Assembly: GCA_937915145.1 (NCBI GenBank)
Contig: CALDNT010000241.1
Coordinates: forward strand, 1-35,289
DNA: 35,289 bases
Source: an uncultured Reyranella sp.
Lineage (GTDB): Bacteria; Pseudomonadota; Alphaproteobacteria; Reyranellales; Reyranellaceae
Direction: 5' to 3'
The stretch's first letter is position 1. Each line of letters starts with the position of its first letter. The notes under the pieces are model-generated. The model ran no database searches. It saw nothing but the letters and a program-made list of their open reading frames with translations, and was not told the origin of the DNA. Of this stretch, positions 14,109 through 22,858 are shown piece after piece. The position numbers and the translations under genes were made by a program.

Positions 14109-14755
14109 CGCTCGGCTACGATCTCTACTGGTCGTTTCGCTCGCCCTATTCCTATCTCGTGACGCCGCGCCTCGTGGCGCTCGAGAAGGAGTACGACGTC
14201 GCGGCCAATGTCCGCGTGGTCTATCCCATCGCCGTGCGCCAGCCCGACTTCTTCACCAACAGCGACCCGCTGTGGTTCAGTTACTTCGCCCGTGACGTCT
14301 TCCGCAGCGCCGAGTTTGTCGGCCTGCCGTTCGCCTGGGCCTCGCCCGATCCGGTGCTGATGGATGCCCGGACGCGGACCTATCCGAAAGAGCAACCATA
14401 CATCCGTCGTCTCACCCGGCTCGGTCAGGCGGCCACCGAACGGGGCAGGGGGCTTGCCTTCCTGAACGAAGTGAGCGGCGTGATCTGGAGCGGTACGGTC
14501 AAGAACTGGCCGGAGGGCGATCATCTCGCCCGCGCCGCCGAACGCGCCGGTCTCGACCTTGCCGAAATGGACGCCGCGATCACGGCCTCGCCAGAGCGCT
14601 TCGACGGCGCCATCGAGAGCAACCAGGACGCCCAACGCACCGACGGCCACTATGGCGTGCCCCTGATGGTCTTCAACGGCGAGCCCTTCTTCGGCCAGGA
14701 CCGTTTCGAGCAGTTCAAGTGGCGGATGCTGCAGAAGGGGCTGGCGAAGCGATAG
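14105..14755 (+). CDS. DsbA-family oxidoreductase, HCCA isomerase-like
   Basis: This 216-residue protein has the GST-kappa/DsbA fold. The start LGYDLYWSFRSPYSYLVTPR is the family's first strand with Ser-Pro in place of a redox CxxC. The C-terminal HYGVPLMVFNGEPFFGQDRF holds the cis-proline and the GQDR signature. It is diverged from the copy at 2535. The start overlaps the ketopantoate-reductase-like stop (ATGA), so it is the last gene of the operon beginning at 12218. A glutathione-dependent isomerisation of a catabolic intermediate is the usual guess for this family. The substrate is unknown. Confidence 0.87.
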   Translation: MTLGYDLYWSFRSPYSYLVTPRLVALEKEYDVAANVRVVYPIAVRQPDFFTNSDPLWFSYFARDVFRSAEFVGLPFAWASPDPVLMDARTRTYPKEQPYIRRLTRLGQAATERGRGLAFLNEVSGVIWSGTVKNWPEGDHLARAAERAGLDLAEMDAAITASPERFDGAIESNQDAQRTDGHYGVPLMVFNGEPFFGQDRFEQFKWRMLQKGLAKR

Positions 14756-14776
14756 CCGGCGTGGTCGTCGCCGGCC

Positions 14777-15865
14777 CTATGGCCTCTGAGCGGCGTCGCT
14801 GCTGGCCTGAGGAGGCTTGCTGCGAAACAGGTGGGTGACATCGCCGACGCTGCGCTGGCGGCCGGTATCGATGCTCACGGTCGCTGTCATGCCGGCGCGC
14901 AGCGATGGTTCGCCCTCATGCGGCAGCAGGCGCAGCTTCACCGGCAGGCGTTGCACGACCTTGACCCAGTTTCCGCTGGCGTTCTGCGGCGGCAGGATAG
15001 CGAACTCCGCGCCGGTCGCCGGGCTCACGCTTTCGACCACGGCTTCCCAGCTTGCGTCGGGATAGGTATCGAGCACGATCCGGGCCTTCTGGCCAACCCG
15101 CACATGGGTCAGTTCGGTTTCCTTGAAGTTGGCCTCGACCCAGGGCCGGTTGCTGGCCACGAGCGCGAACAGCGGCGTCGCTGCCTTGACCTGTTCGCCG
15201 CGTTGCAGTCGCATGTTGACCACGGTGCCGTCGACCGGCGCCAGTATCGTGGTCCGGGCGAGGTCGAGTGCGGCGCGCTCGCGCGCGGCGGCCTTCTCGC
15301 GCACCAGCGGATGTTCGTCGGCCGGCAGTTCGGGATCGCCGTTGAGGGCGGTCAATATGCGACGCAGCTTTGCCCGCACTGAGACCGCCCGGTCGGCGGC
15401 GGTACGCGCCTCGTCCTGCGACTCGTCGCGCTTGCTGGCGGAGAGGATTCCCTTGGTGGCAAGCTCTTCCTGTCGCTGCCATTGGCGCTGGGCATATGCG
15501 GCGCGCGCCTCGGCGTTCGCCAGTTCGCTGACTGCTTCGCGCCATGTCCCGCGCAGGGTCTCGACATGGGCCCGCGCGGTGTCGAGTTCGGCCTCGGCGC
15601 TGTCCAGCGCCAGGCGGAAGGGTCGGGTTTCGAGAGTCAGCAAGATGTCGCCGGCGGCGACGGCGGCGTGATCATGTACCGGCACCCGGCGGATGGCGCC
15701 CGATACTTCCGATGCGATATGCACGATGTGGGCTTTGACGTAGGCGTTCTCGGTGACGATGTAGCGTCCGCCGGACAGCCACCAGTATCCCGCGCCCGCA
15801 ATCGCCAGCAACGGCACGACGACCAGCAGGACAAGGCGTGGCAAGGCGTGCCTGGCGCGGCTCAT
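14777..15865 (-). CDS. emrA: EmrA-type membrane-fusion protein of a multidrug efflux pump
   Basis: This 362-residue adaptor has an N-terminal membrane anchor (about residues 9-29), then the EmrA hallmark ENAYVKAHIVHIASEVSGAI and a lipoyl half. A long helical hairpin follows (about 80-195). The second lipoyl half carries TTILAPVDGTVVNMRLQRGEQ, and the barrel has PWVEANFKETELTHVRVGQ. It bridges an EmrB permease to an outer-membrane channel. It overlaps the upstream marR by 4 bp, so the two form one minus-strand operon, while the cognate emrB is divergent on the plus strand. No TolC homologue is in the window. Confidence 0.93.
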   Translation of the reverse strand: MSRARHALPRLVLLVVVPLLAIAGAGYWWLSGGRYIVTENAYVKAHIVHIASEVSGAIRRVPVHDHAAVAAGDILLTLETRPFRLALDSAEAELDTARAHVETLRGTWREAVSELANAEARAAYAQRQWQRQEELATKGILSASKRDESQDEARTAADRAVSVRAKLRRILTALNGDPELPADEHPLVREKAAARERAALDLARTTILAPVDGTVVNMRLQRGEQVKAATPLFALVASNRPWVEANFKETELTHVRVGQKARIVLDTYPDASWEAVVESVSPATGAEFAILPPQNASGNWVKVVQRLPVKLRLLPHEGEPSLRAGMTATVSIDTGRQRSVGDVTHLFRSKPPQASSDAAQRP

Positions 15866-16353
15866 GGCACGGTGACTCCACGCGGAGCGGCGATGGCGAT
15901 TCTGGCATCCGGACCGAGGTCGGCCAGCGACTGCAACCGCTCCTTCACGCGCGCCGCCAGCCCGGCAAACTTGGCGCGCTCCAGCGGCGACAGGGGCACC
16001 AGCGCATCATCGACCGTCGCCTCGGCGATTGCCCACATCCGCGCGTGGACGCGCTTGGCGTGGACACTGAGGTACAGGCGCTTCACGCGGCGGTCGACGA
16101 CGTCGGCGCGTCGCTCGACCCAGCCGGCCTTTTCCATGCGGTCGATCATGCGGCCGGCACTGGCGCGATCGACTTCCAGCATGTCGGCGAGTTCGGTCTG
16201 GCTGGCCCCCGGCCGGCGGTACAGCCGCGACAGCACCAGCCACTGGGCGCGGGTCAGGCCGAGGCTGCGCACGCGTCGGTCGAAGACCGTCCGCATCAGG
16301 CGCGCCACGTCAGACAGCACGTAGCCGATATAGCCGTCGTCGTCCGGACCCAT
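15862..16353 (-). CDS. MarR-family transcriptional regulator
   Basis: This 163-residue regulator has the winged helix-turn-helix at about residues 55-105 (TELADMLEVDRASAGRMIDR, then the wing with DRRVKRLYLS). The DxRxKR wing motif and GWVERR turn are typical of MarR. Start ATG at 16353 has a GGAGGGG Shine-Dalgarno. It is cotranscribed with emrA (4 bp overlap) and divergent from emrB, with an inverted repeat at 16398-16419 overlapping the emrB promoter. It therefore most likely represses both pump genes and is released by a toxic small molecule. Confidence 0.93.
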   Translation of the reverse strand: MGPDDDGYIGYVLSDVARLMRTVFDRRVRSLGLTRAQWLVLSRLYRRPGASQTELADMLEVDRASAGRMIDRMEKAGWVERRADVVDRRVKRLYLSVHAKRVHARMWAIAEATVDDALVPLSPLERAKFAGLAARVKERLQSLADLGPDARIAIAAPRGVTVP

Positions 16354-16388
16354 TGTCGACCCCTCCAGGGCGGTGGCGGCAAAGCCGC

Positions 16389-16419
16389 TTGGTTTGATAT
16401 TGTTGCATAGGCTACAATA
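16389..16419 (+). promoter_or_regulatory. emrB promoter with overlapping MarR-type operator
   Basis: A sigma-70-like promoter can be read as TTGGTT (16389-16394), an 18 bp spacer, then TACAAT (16413-16418). An imperfect inverted repeat TATTGT...ACAATA (16398-16403 and 16414-16419, with partial inner symmetry) covers the spacer and the -10 box, where a MarR dimer would block polymerase. The predicted start point lies within about 4 bases of the emrB ATG at 16429, and no Shine-Dalgarno is seen. The promoter is predicted by eye. Confidence 0.55.
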
Positions 16420-16428
16420 GCCTTGACC

Positions 16429-17970
16429 ATGAGTTCAAGTCCGCCCGCCGTCTCGTCGCCGCCAGCCATTCCGGGCGAATCCTATTCGACCGGCCGTCGG
16501 GTGATGATCCTGGTGGCGGTGGTGCTGGGCTCGACGCTCTATGCGACGACGCTGCTGATCGCCTCGACCCTGCTGCCGCAGATGCAGGGCACGATGTCGG
16601 CGACCCAGGATGAGATCGCCTGGACCATGACCTTCAATATCCTGGCGACGGCGGTGGCGACGCCGATGACCGGCTGGCTGGCGGCGCGATTCGGCCGGCG
16701 CGACACCATGATCTGCTCGGTTTTCCTGTTCACCTTCACGACATTCATGTGTGGCAGCGCCGAGTCGCTGGAAACGCTGGTGTTCTGGCGCATCCTGCAG
16801 GGTGCCTTGGGCGCCCCGGTGATTCCGCTGTCGCAGACCATCCTGCTCGACACTTTCCCCAAGCGGCAGCAGGGCCTGGTCGTCTCGATCTTCGGCATGG
16901 CGGTGGTGATCGGTCCGGTGATCGGCCCCGTCGTCGGCGGCATGCTGTCGGAACTCTACAGCTGGCGCTGGGCTTTCTACATGATCGTTCCGGTAGGATT
17001 GCTGTCGGTTACCGGCCTGCGCCTGACCCTGCCGCGCGACAGGATAACCGGCCGCACCGCGCTCGACTGGACCGGCTTTCTGTCGCTGTCCGTTACCATC
17101 GCCTGCATCCAGCTCGTGCTGTCGCGCGGCCAGCGCCTCGACTGGTACGACTCGGATGAGATCATGCTGGAAACCTTCATCGCCGTCGTGGCGTTCTGGA
17201 TATTCCTGGCGCACAGCCTCACTGCCCGGCGGCCGTTCCTCAACCTGCGCCTGCTGCTCGACCGCAACTACGCGCTCGGTCTGGTGCTGGTCCTGATCTA
17301 CGGCATGCTCAACTTCACGCCGATGGTGCTGCTGCCGCCGCTGCTGCAGCAGCATGCCGGTTTTCCCGACATGCTGATCGGCCAGATTGTCGCTGCGCGC
17401 GGCGCCGGCGCCACGCTCGGCTTCTTCCTTGCCATCTTCGTCGGCCGAATGGATCCGCGCATCGGCCTGATCGGAGGCTTTGGGCTGCAGGCGGTCTCCG
17501 GCCTCTGGCTGATGAGCCTCGATCTCAACGTCGACACCGGCACCCTGATGGCCAACAGCTTCGTCCAGGGCATCGCCATCGGCGTCATCTGGGTACCGCT
17601 CACCCTCGTCACCTTCTCGACCATCGGTGCCGCCAACCTGGCCGAGGGCACCGCCGTCTACCACCTGCTGCGCAACATCGGGTCGAGCTTCTTCATCTCG
17701 ATCTGCGTCGCCGAGATCGTGCGCTCGACCGGCGCGAACTACGGCCGCATGGTCGAACTGGTGAACCCCTTCAACAAGGTGCTGGCGTTGCCGTGGGTGA
17801 CCGGAGGCTGGGATTTCGAGACGGTGCAGGGGCTTGCCCGGCTGTCCAAAGAGATCAACCGACAGGCGGCCATGCTGGGCTATATCAACGCCTTCGGCCT
17901 CTATACCTTGTGTTCGGCGCTCGCGATCCCGCTAGTCCTGCTGATTGGTCGTCGCGTCCGCGGGGCCTAG
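16429..17970 (+). CDS. emrB: EmrB-type MFS multidrug efflux permease (DHA2, 14 TM)
   Basis: This 513-residue drug:H+ antiporter of the DHA2 family is hydrophobic throughout. It has motif A (GWLAARFGRRD) after TM2, motif C (VIGPVIGPVVGGML) in TM5 and the early DEIAWTMTFNILA segment characteristic of EmrB. ATG at 16429 is preferred over the in-frame TTG at 16423. It is divergent from the marR-emrA operon, and together they form a pump that should extrude hydrophobic drugs or uncouplers through an outer-membrane channel encoded elsewhere. Confidence 0.93.
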   Translation: MSSSPPAVSSPPAIPGESYSTGRRVMILVAVVLGSTLYATTLLIASTLLPQMQGTMSATQDEIAWTMTFNILATAVATPMTGWLAARFGRRDTMICSVFLFTFTTFMCGSAESLETLVFWRILQGALGAPVIPLSQTILLDTFPKRQQGLVVSIFGMAVVIGPVIGPVVGGMLSELYSWRWAFYMIVPVGLLSVTGLRLTLPRDRITGRTALDWTGFLSLSVTIACIQLVLSRGQRLDWYDSDEIMLETFIAVVAFWIFLAHSLTARRPFLNLRLLLDRNYALGLVLVLIYGMLNFTPMVLLPPLLQQHAGFPDMLIGQIVAARGAGATLGFFLAIFVGRMDPRIGLIGGFGLQAVSGLWLMSLDLNVDTGTLMANSFVQGIAIGVIWVPLTLVTFSTIGAANLAEGTAVYHLLRNIGSSFFISICVAEIVRSTGANYGRMVELVNPFNKVLALPWVTGGWDFETVQGLARLSKEINRQAAMLGYINAFGLYTLCSALAIPLVLLIGRRVRGA

Positions 17971-18024
17971 GGTTGCTATGCATGGCGCGCGTTGCTGCCT
18001 GACGGCCGACGCGGGCATAGATCG

Positions 18025-18054
18025 TTGGTATGCTAATCGTTTCAGTCCTATGAT
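18025..18054 (+). promoter_or_regulatory. Promoter of the second marR-emrAB operon
   Basis: TTGGTA (18025-18030), an 18 bp spacer, then TATGAT (18049-18054) makes a plausible sigma-70 promoter. The expected transcription start falls at or next to the ATG at 18061, and no Shine-Dalgarno exists between the -10 box and the ATG, so the message may be leaderless. A direct repeat ATCGTT (18021-18026 and 18036-18041) overlaps the -35 box and spacer and could serve the regulator. Confidence 0.5.
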
Positions 18055-18060
18055 TTCTTT

Positions 18061-18555
18061 ATGACAGGCGCCGACGATCCGACGTATCGGCTGGGTCTCG
18101 GTTTGGCCGAGGTTTCCCGGTTGTGGCGCCACGTGCTCGATGCCCGGCTCAAGCCACTCGGACTTTCGACCGCGCGGTGGGTGGCCTTGGTCAATTTGTC
18201 GGCACATCCCGAAGGGCTGACGCAGAACGCGCTGGCACTCAGGGTCGGCATCAAGGGCTCGACGCTGGTGCGCCAGCTCGACCTGCTCGAGGCCGATGGC
18301 TGGGTCGAGCGCCGCAGCCAACCCGGCGACCGGCGGGTCAAACGCGTTTTTCTGACCGCCAGGGCGCGGCCGGCGCTGGCGTCGATCGCCGCCGTCGGCA
18401 CGGATCTACGGCGCGAGCTGCTGCGTGGCTGCAGCGACGCCGATGTCCGGACCTGCGTCCGGCTGCTGGGGCGGGTGAAAGCCCGCCTGCAACCGCTGGC
18501 CGGCCCGGTGGCGGGCGACGAGCGTCCTTCGCCCGAACTGGCTGCCGCCGAGTAG
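18061..18555 (+). CDS. MarR-family transcriptional regulator (second system)
   Basis: This 164-residue regulator has a winged helix at about residues 50-102 (LTQNALALRVGIKGSTLVRQ, then GWVERRSQPGDRRVKRVFLT). The same DRRVKR wing as the first system suggests related DNA recognition. It heads an operon with emrA (4 bp downstream) and emrB. Typical function is autorepression of the pump operon, relieved by ligand. The short, SD-less 5' region suggests leaderless translation. Confidence 0.92.
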   Translation: MTGADDPTYRLGLGLAEVSRLWRHVLDARLKPLGLSTARWVALVNLSAHPEGLTQNALALRVGIKGSTLVRQLDLLEADGWVERRSQPGDRRVKRVFLTARARPALASIAAVGTDLRRELLRGCSDADVRTCVRLLGRVKARLQPLAGPVAGDERPSPELAAAE

Positions 18556-18559
18556 CATC

Positions 18560-19813
18560 ATGGACCAGTCCATCCCGCCGCCCGCCACCCAGGCCGCACC
18601 ACCCGCGAGGCCGGTCGCGCGCGCGCCGGCCCCGCCATCGCCCGCCGCTGCGCCGCCAGTTTCGCCGGCCCCGGCATCCGCCCCCCCGGTCGGCGCGCTG
18701 CCGGACCGTGGCCGGCAGTCGTCGGTCGGCCGCGGCCGGTCGCTGCTGCGGCCGCGCACGTTCGCCGTCGCCGCGGTGCTTCTGTTCGCACTCGCCTATG
18801 GCGGCCGCGAACTCTACATGCGGTTCACTCATGTCTACGAGTACGACGCCCGCGTGTCGGCTGATATCGTGACGGTTTCCAGCCGTTCCGACGGTTGGGT
18901 GGTCGAAATGCCGGTGCGCGAAGGCATGCATGTCGAGGCCGGCCAGACGATCGCGCGTATCGACGATCGCGTCGCCAAACTGCGCGCCGATGCGTTGCGC
19001 GCGCAGATCGAAGGGGTGCGGGTCGAGCGGACGCGGCTGCGTGCCGAACGGCGTCTCAACGTCAGCCAGGCCGACGCCGCCGTGCGCACGCGCACCTCGG
19101 CGGTAACGGCCCGTGAAGAAGCGCTGGCGGCGCTGGGATCGGACCTCGACCTTGCCAAGCTGGAGCTCGAGAGAAGCCGCGTGCTTTTCGAGCGCCGCGT
19201 CGGCAACGAACGTCAGTTTCAGACCGCTCAGGCGGCTGTGACCAAGTTCGAAAGCCAGATCCTGCAGCTTCAGGCGGAACTTCAGCAGGCCAAGGGCAGC
19301 CTCGAGGAGGCGCGCGTCGAGCACGAAAAGGTCGGCATGATCGACGCCCAGATTGAGGCGCTCACCTTCCAGGTCGCCAACCTCGCCGCCCAGCTCCACC
19401 AGCAGCTCGTCGATGTCGAGGACCGGACGATCAAGAGCCCGATACCGGCGGTGATCGACCGTACCTTCGTTCTCGTCGGCGAATACGTCGCTGCCGGCCA
19501 GCGCATCATGCTGCTGCACAATCCCAAGGAAGTCTGGGTCGAGGCCAACATCAAGGAAACCCAGGTGAGCCGGCTCAAGCTCGGCCAGCTCGTCCATGTT
19601 TCCGTCGACGCCTTCCCCAACGACAAATTCACCGGCCGCGTCGCGCGCATCGGCAGCGCCACGATGGGCCGCTTCGCGCTGATCCCGACGCCCAATCCGT
19701 CGGGCAATTTCACCAAGATCACCCAGCGCGTGGCGGTGAAGATCGATATGGTCGACATGCCGAAGCAGCTGGCGCCCGGCATGATGGTCGAAGTCGACAT
19801 TGACGTCCGCTAA
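18560..19813 (+). CDS. EmrA/HlyD-type membrane-fusion protein (second system)
   Basis: This 417-residue adaptor has an unusual N-terminal tail of about 60 residues made mostly of Pro and Ala. The membrane helix (about 67-82) follows, then YEYDARVSADIVTVSSRSDG (lipoyl half 1) and a long helical hairpin (about 130-285). Lipoyl half 2 carries DRTIKSPIPAVIDRTFVLVG, and the barrel carries VWVEANIKETQVSRLKLGQ. The family role is linking EmrB to an outer-membrane channel. The start is 4 bp after the regulator's stop. Its 3' end overlaps the permease gene by 14 bp. Confidence 0.92.
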   Translation: MDQSIPPPATQAAPPARPVARAPAPPSPAAAPPVSPAPASAPPVGALPDRGRQSSVGRGRSLLRPRTFAVAAVLLFALAYGGRELYMRFTHVYEYDARVSADIVTVSSRSDGWVVEMPVREGMHVEAGQTIARIDDRVAKLRADALRAQIEGVRVERTRLRAERRLNVSQADAAVRTRTSAVTAREEALAALGSDLDLAKLELERSRVLFERRVGNERQFQTAQAAVTKFESQILQLQAELQQAKGSLEEARVEHEKVGMIDAQIEALTFQVANLAAQLHQQLVDVEDRTIKSPIPAVIDRTFVLVGEYVAAGQRIMLLHNPKEVWVEANIKETQVSRLKLGQLVHVSVDAFPNDKFTGRVARIGSATMGRFALIPTPNPSGNFTKITQRVAVKIDMVDMPKQLAPGMMVEVDIDVR

Positions 19814-21401
19814 CCCACCGGTTCCGGCCGCCCCGGTCCAGAACGCAGCCTATCTCGCCGAACACTATGGGCCGGCCTATCGCTGGCTGGTGACGATCAC
19901 CGGCATGATCGGCGTGGTCGCCATGGTGCTGGCGATGACCACGGTCAACGTCGCCGTGCCCGACGTCATGGGCGCCTTCGGCATCGGCCAGGACAAGGCG
20001 CAGTGGATGTCGTCGGCCTATATGGCGACCATGACCGCCGGCATGCTGCTGAACGTCTGGGTCTCGGGCGTGCTGGGCGAGCGCCGCACCTTCATCGGCG
20101 CCTTGTTCTTCTTCTCCGCCGGCGCGCTGCTGGGCGGCATGGCGCCCAACGAGGACGTGCTGATCTTTGCCCGCATCCTGCAGGGCTTCAGCGCCGGCAT
20201 CGCCCAGCCTCTGGTGATGGCCACCATCTTCACCGTTTTCCCGGCCGACCGGCGCGGCTCAGCGATGGGCATCTTCGGCCTGGGCGTCGTCTTCGCCCCG
20301 GCGATCGGTCCGACATTGGGCGGGCTGATGATCGAGTATTTTTCCTGGCGCTACGTGTTCTTCATCTCGCTGCCGTTCTGCGGTCTGGCCGCCATCCTGG
20401 GCGCGCTGTTCATGCCGACGCGACCGCTGGCGCGCGAGATCCCGCCGTTCGACTGGCTGGGCTTCGGGCTGCTCCTGGTTGGACTGTGGGGCCTGATGAC
20501 CGGCATTGCCGACGGCCAGCGCGAAGGCTGGGCCTCGGACATCATCGTATTGCGCCTCACGCTCGGCACGTTGGCGGCCGTGGGCTTCGTGCTGTGGGAA
20601 CTTCACACGCCGCGCGCGCTGCTCGACATGCGGATTTTCGCCAACCTGGAGTTTTCCGCCACCGCGGTGATCGCCTTTATCTTCGGCGCCGGCATGATGG
20701 GCTCGACCTATGTGATCCCCGTGTTCGTCCAGACCATGGTGGGCTTCACGCCGCTGCTCGCCGGGCTGATGATGATGCCGGCCGGGCTGATGCTCGCGGT
20801 CATCTTCCCGCTCGCCGGCCGGATGTCCGACACCATTCCGGCCTCGATCATGATCATCGGTGGCCTCATCCTGTTCTCGCTCGGTTTCGCCCTGATGGTT
20901 GGCGCCGACGCCAACACGACCTTCTGGACGCTGGTCGGCATGGTGATGGTGTCGCGGCTGGGGCTGGGGTTCATCAACCCCACGCTCAATGCCGCCGCAC
21001 TCAAGGCGCTGCCGCCGGAGAAGGTGCGTCAGGGCGCCGGCGTGGCGAATTTCATGCGCCAGCTCGGCGGCGCTTTTGGCATCAACCTGATCGTCGCCTT
21101 CTTCGAGGTGCGCACGCGCTTCCACGCCGATGCGCTCACCGCGACCCAGCACTGGGGCAACCACACCACCGAGCGTCTGCTGCTTGAGGTCGAGCGGCTC
21201 ATGGGCCGCTCTGGCCTGCCGTTCCAGCAGCAAAAGGCGGCAGCGCTGGAATACCTCGGCACCATGGTGAACACCCAGGCGCAGATGCTGGCCTTTTCCG
21301 ACACCTTCATCATCATCGCCATCGTGGCGCTGGCGGCCCTGGTTCCGGCCGCCCTGCTGTCGCGCTCGCAGCTGAGGGTGCGACGGCTCGCCTGGCGCTG
21401 A
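19800..21401 (+). CDS. EmrB-type MFS multidrug efflux permease (second system)
   Basis: This 533-residue DHA2-family permease has about 14 membrane helices. Visible motifs include NVAVPDVMGAFGIGQDKAQW, the GVLGERRTF loop and motif C FAPAIGPTLGGLM. A long C-terminal region ends with VPAALLSRSQLRVRRLAW. The start is TTG at 19800, 14 bp inside emrA. The frame is closed by a stop shortly upstream (19782), and the first ATG lies within TM1, so TTG is the only sensible start. Translation is therefore coupled to emrA. It forms the transport channel of the second pump, driven by protons. Confidence 0.92.
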   Translation: MTSANPPVPAAPVQNAAYLAEHYGPAYRWLVTITGMIGVVAMVLAMTTVNVAVPDVMGAFGIGQDKAQWMSSAYMATMTAGMLLNVWVSGVLGERRTFIGALFFFSAGALLGGMAPNEDVLIFARILQGFSAGIAQPLVMATIFTVFPADRRGSAMGIFGLGVVFAPAIGPTLGGLMIEYFSWRYVFFISLPFCGLAAILGALFMPTRPLAREIPPFDWLGFGLLLVGLWGLMTGIADGQREGWASDIIVLRLTLGTLAAVGFVLWELHTPRALLDMRIFANLEFSATAVIAFIFGAGMMGSTYVIPVFVQTMVGFTPLLAGLMMMPAGLMLAVIFPLAGRMSDTIPASIMIIGGLILFSLGFALMVGADANTTFWTLVGMVMVSRLGLGFINPTLNAAALKALPPEKVRQGAGVANFMRQLGGAFGINLIVAFFEVRTRFHADALTATQHWGNHTTERLLLEVERLMGRSGLPFQQQKAAALEYLGTMVNTQAQMLAFSDTFIIIAIVALAALVPAALLSRSQLRVRRLAWR

Positions 21402-21478
21402 GGTGGCGGCCTGATGATTTTTCGTGTTCGATCCGGTGGCTATCGCTTTGCCGGAGGCAGCGCTACACTCGTCCCGCC

Positions 21479-22810
21479 GTGACAAGACTCCCCAAGCTGA
21501 CAGACCGCTACGGTCTCACCCTATCCACCGCCGTCGCTGCCGCGCGCGATGCCTACGTCGAGGGCGTCGACCTTCTGCTGACTGTCTACCCTGGTGCCGC
21601 CGCGGCGTTCGACCGCGCCATCGCCGCCGATCCGGGGTTCGCCTTGGCCCATGTCGGCAAGGCCCGTGCCCTCCACCTCGCGGGCAACCTTTTGGCCATG
21701 CGGGAGTCCCTCGCCATGGCACTGTCCCTCAGCGACGGAAGTTCGGCACGCGAGCTCAGCCATATCGACGTCTTTCGTCACCTGTTTGCCGGCCAGGCCG
21801 TGGCGGCACTGGCCGCGATTCGCGCCCATGTCGAGACCTGGCCGCGCGACGCGCTGGTGCTGAGCCTCGCCGCCAACCAGGGCGGGTTGATCGGGATGTC
21901 CGGCCTGCCCGGCCGGGAACAGGACCTCATCGATTTTCTCAGTCCACTCGCCCCGCACTACGGCGAGGACTGGTGGTTCGCGGCCCATTACGGCATGGCG
22001 CTGTCGGAAATCGGCCGGCATGACGCCGCGCGCCCCAGGATCGAACGTTCCCTGGCCCAGAACAGGCGCAACGCCTATGCCGCCCACGCCTTCGCCCATC
22101 TCTGCTACGAAACTGGCGAGCGCGACAGCGGCATCGCCTTCATGCGCGACTGGCTGCCGCTGTACGATCGTGCTGGCGGATTGTTCGGCCACCTGAACTG
22201 GCACCTTGGCCTGTTCGAACTGCATGCCGGCAATCTGGAAGCCGCACTCCGCCTCTACAACGACGCCTTCTCGGCCGACGATCATCGTGGCGCCGTGCAT
22301 CAGAAGCTCTCGGATTCCTCCTCGTTTCTGTGGCGCTCGGAACTGGCAGGTTATCCCCGCGACCCCGCGCGCTGGGCCAAACTCCTGGATTACGCGCGCG
22401 AGAAAATTCCACGTCCGGGCTTTTCGCTCGCCGATTGGCACGTGGCCCTCGCCTTTGCCGCGTCGGGCGATGACGCAGCCCTTGAGGGCTGGGTCCAGGC
22501 CATCGAGGAGCTGGTAAAGGCTGGCCGTTATCCCTCCGGGTCCACCATCCCCGCAGCGGCGCGCGCCTTCGCCGCCTTCCAGCGCGGCGATCATGCCGCG
22601 GCCATCGACCTGATCGTGCCGATGCTGCCCGATCGGGAACGCATGGGCGGCAGCCGGGCGCAGGTGGATCTGGTGGAGGCCACATTGTTGCGGGCCTATC
22701 TGAACGCCGGACGCCTCGCGGAGGCCCGGCACCTGCTTGCGAACCGGCGCCCTGGCCCGGCGAGCCTTCCGGTCGCGGGAATTGAGCAGGGCCTGCCCGC
22801 TCGACACTAG
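21479..22810 (+). CDS. Tetratricopeptide-repeat protein, TTC38-like
   Basis: This 443-residue soluble, helical protein has repeated TPR-like units (for example AAAAFDRAIAADPGFALAHV, AARPRIERSLAQNRRNAYAA and AALRLYNDAFS). The order and the motifs DWWFAAHYGMALSEIGRHD, FGHLNWHLGLFELHAGN and DSSSFLWRSELAG match the TTC38 family found in bacteria and animals, whose biochemical role is not established. The start is GTG at 21479, 77 bp after the efflux operon. It is followed by an MFS carrier on the same strand (48 bp gap). Confidence 0.85.
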   Translation: MTRLPKLTDRYGLTLSTAVAAARDAYVEGVDLLLTVYPGAAAAFDRAIAADPGFALAHVGKARALHLAGNLLAMRESLAMALSLSDGSSARELSHIDVFRHLFAGQAVAALAAIRAHVETWPRDALVLSLAANQGGLIGMSGLPGREQDLIDFLSPLAPHYGEDWWFAAHYGMALSEIGRHDAARPRIERSLAQNRRNAYAAHAFAHLCYETGERDSGIAFMRDWLPLYDRAGGLFGHLNWHLGLFELHAGNLEAALRLYNDAFSADDHRGAVHQKLSDSSSFLWRSELAGYPRDPARWAKLLDYAREKIPRPGFSLADWHVALAFAASGDDAALEGWVQAIEELVKAGRYPSGSTIPAAARAFAAFQRGDHAAAIDLIVPMLPDRERMGGSRAQVDLVEATLLRAYLNAGRLAEARHLLANRRPGPASLPVAGIEQGLPARH

Positions 22811-22858
22811 TCGGCCGGGCAACTTGACCACCGACGGCATCGGCCTGAGGCTCGGGCG

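Noticed and set aside
16435-17664. A 409-codon minus-strand frame opposite emrB.
   Set aside because: It is antisense to a 14-TM permease; its His/Asp/Gln-rich product is the usual mirror of a membrane protein gene.
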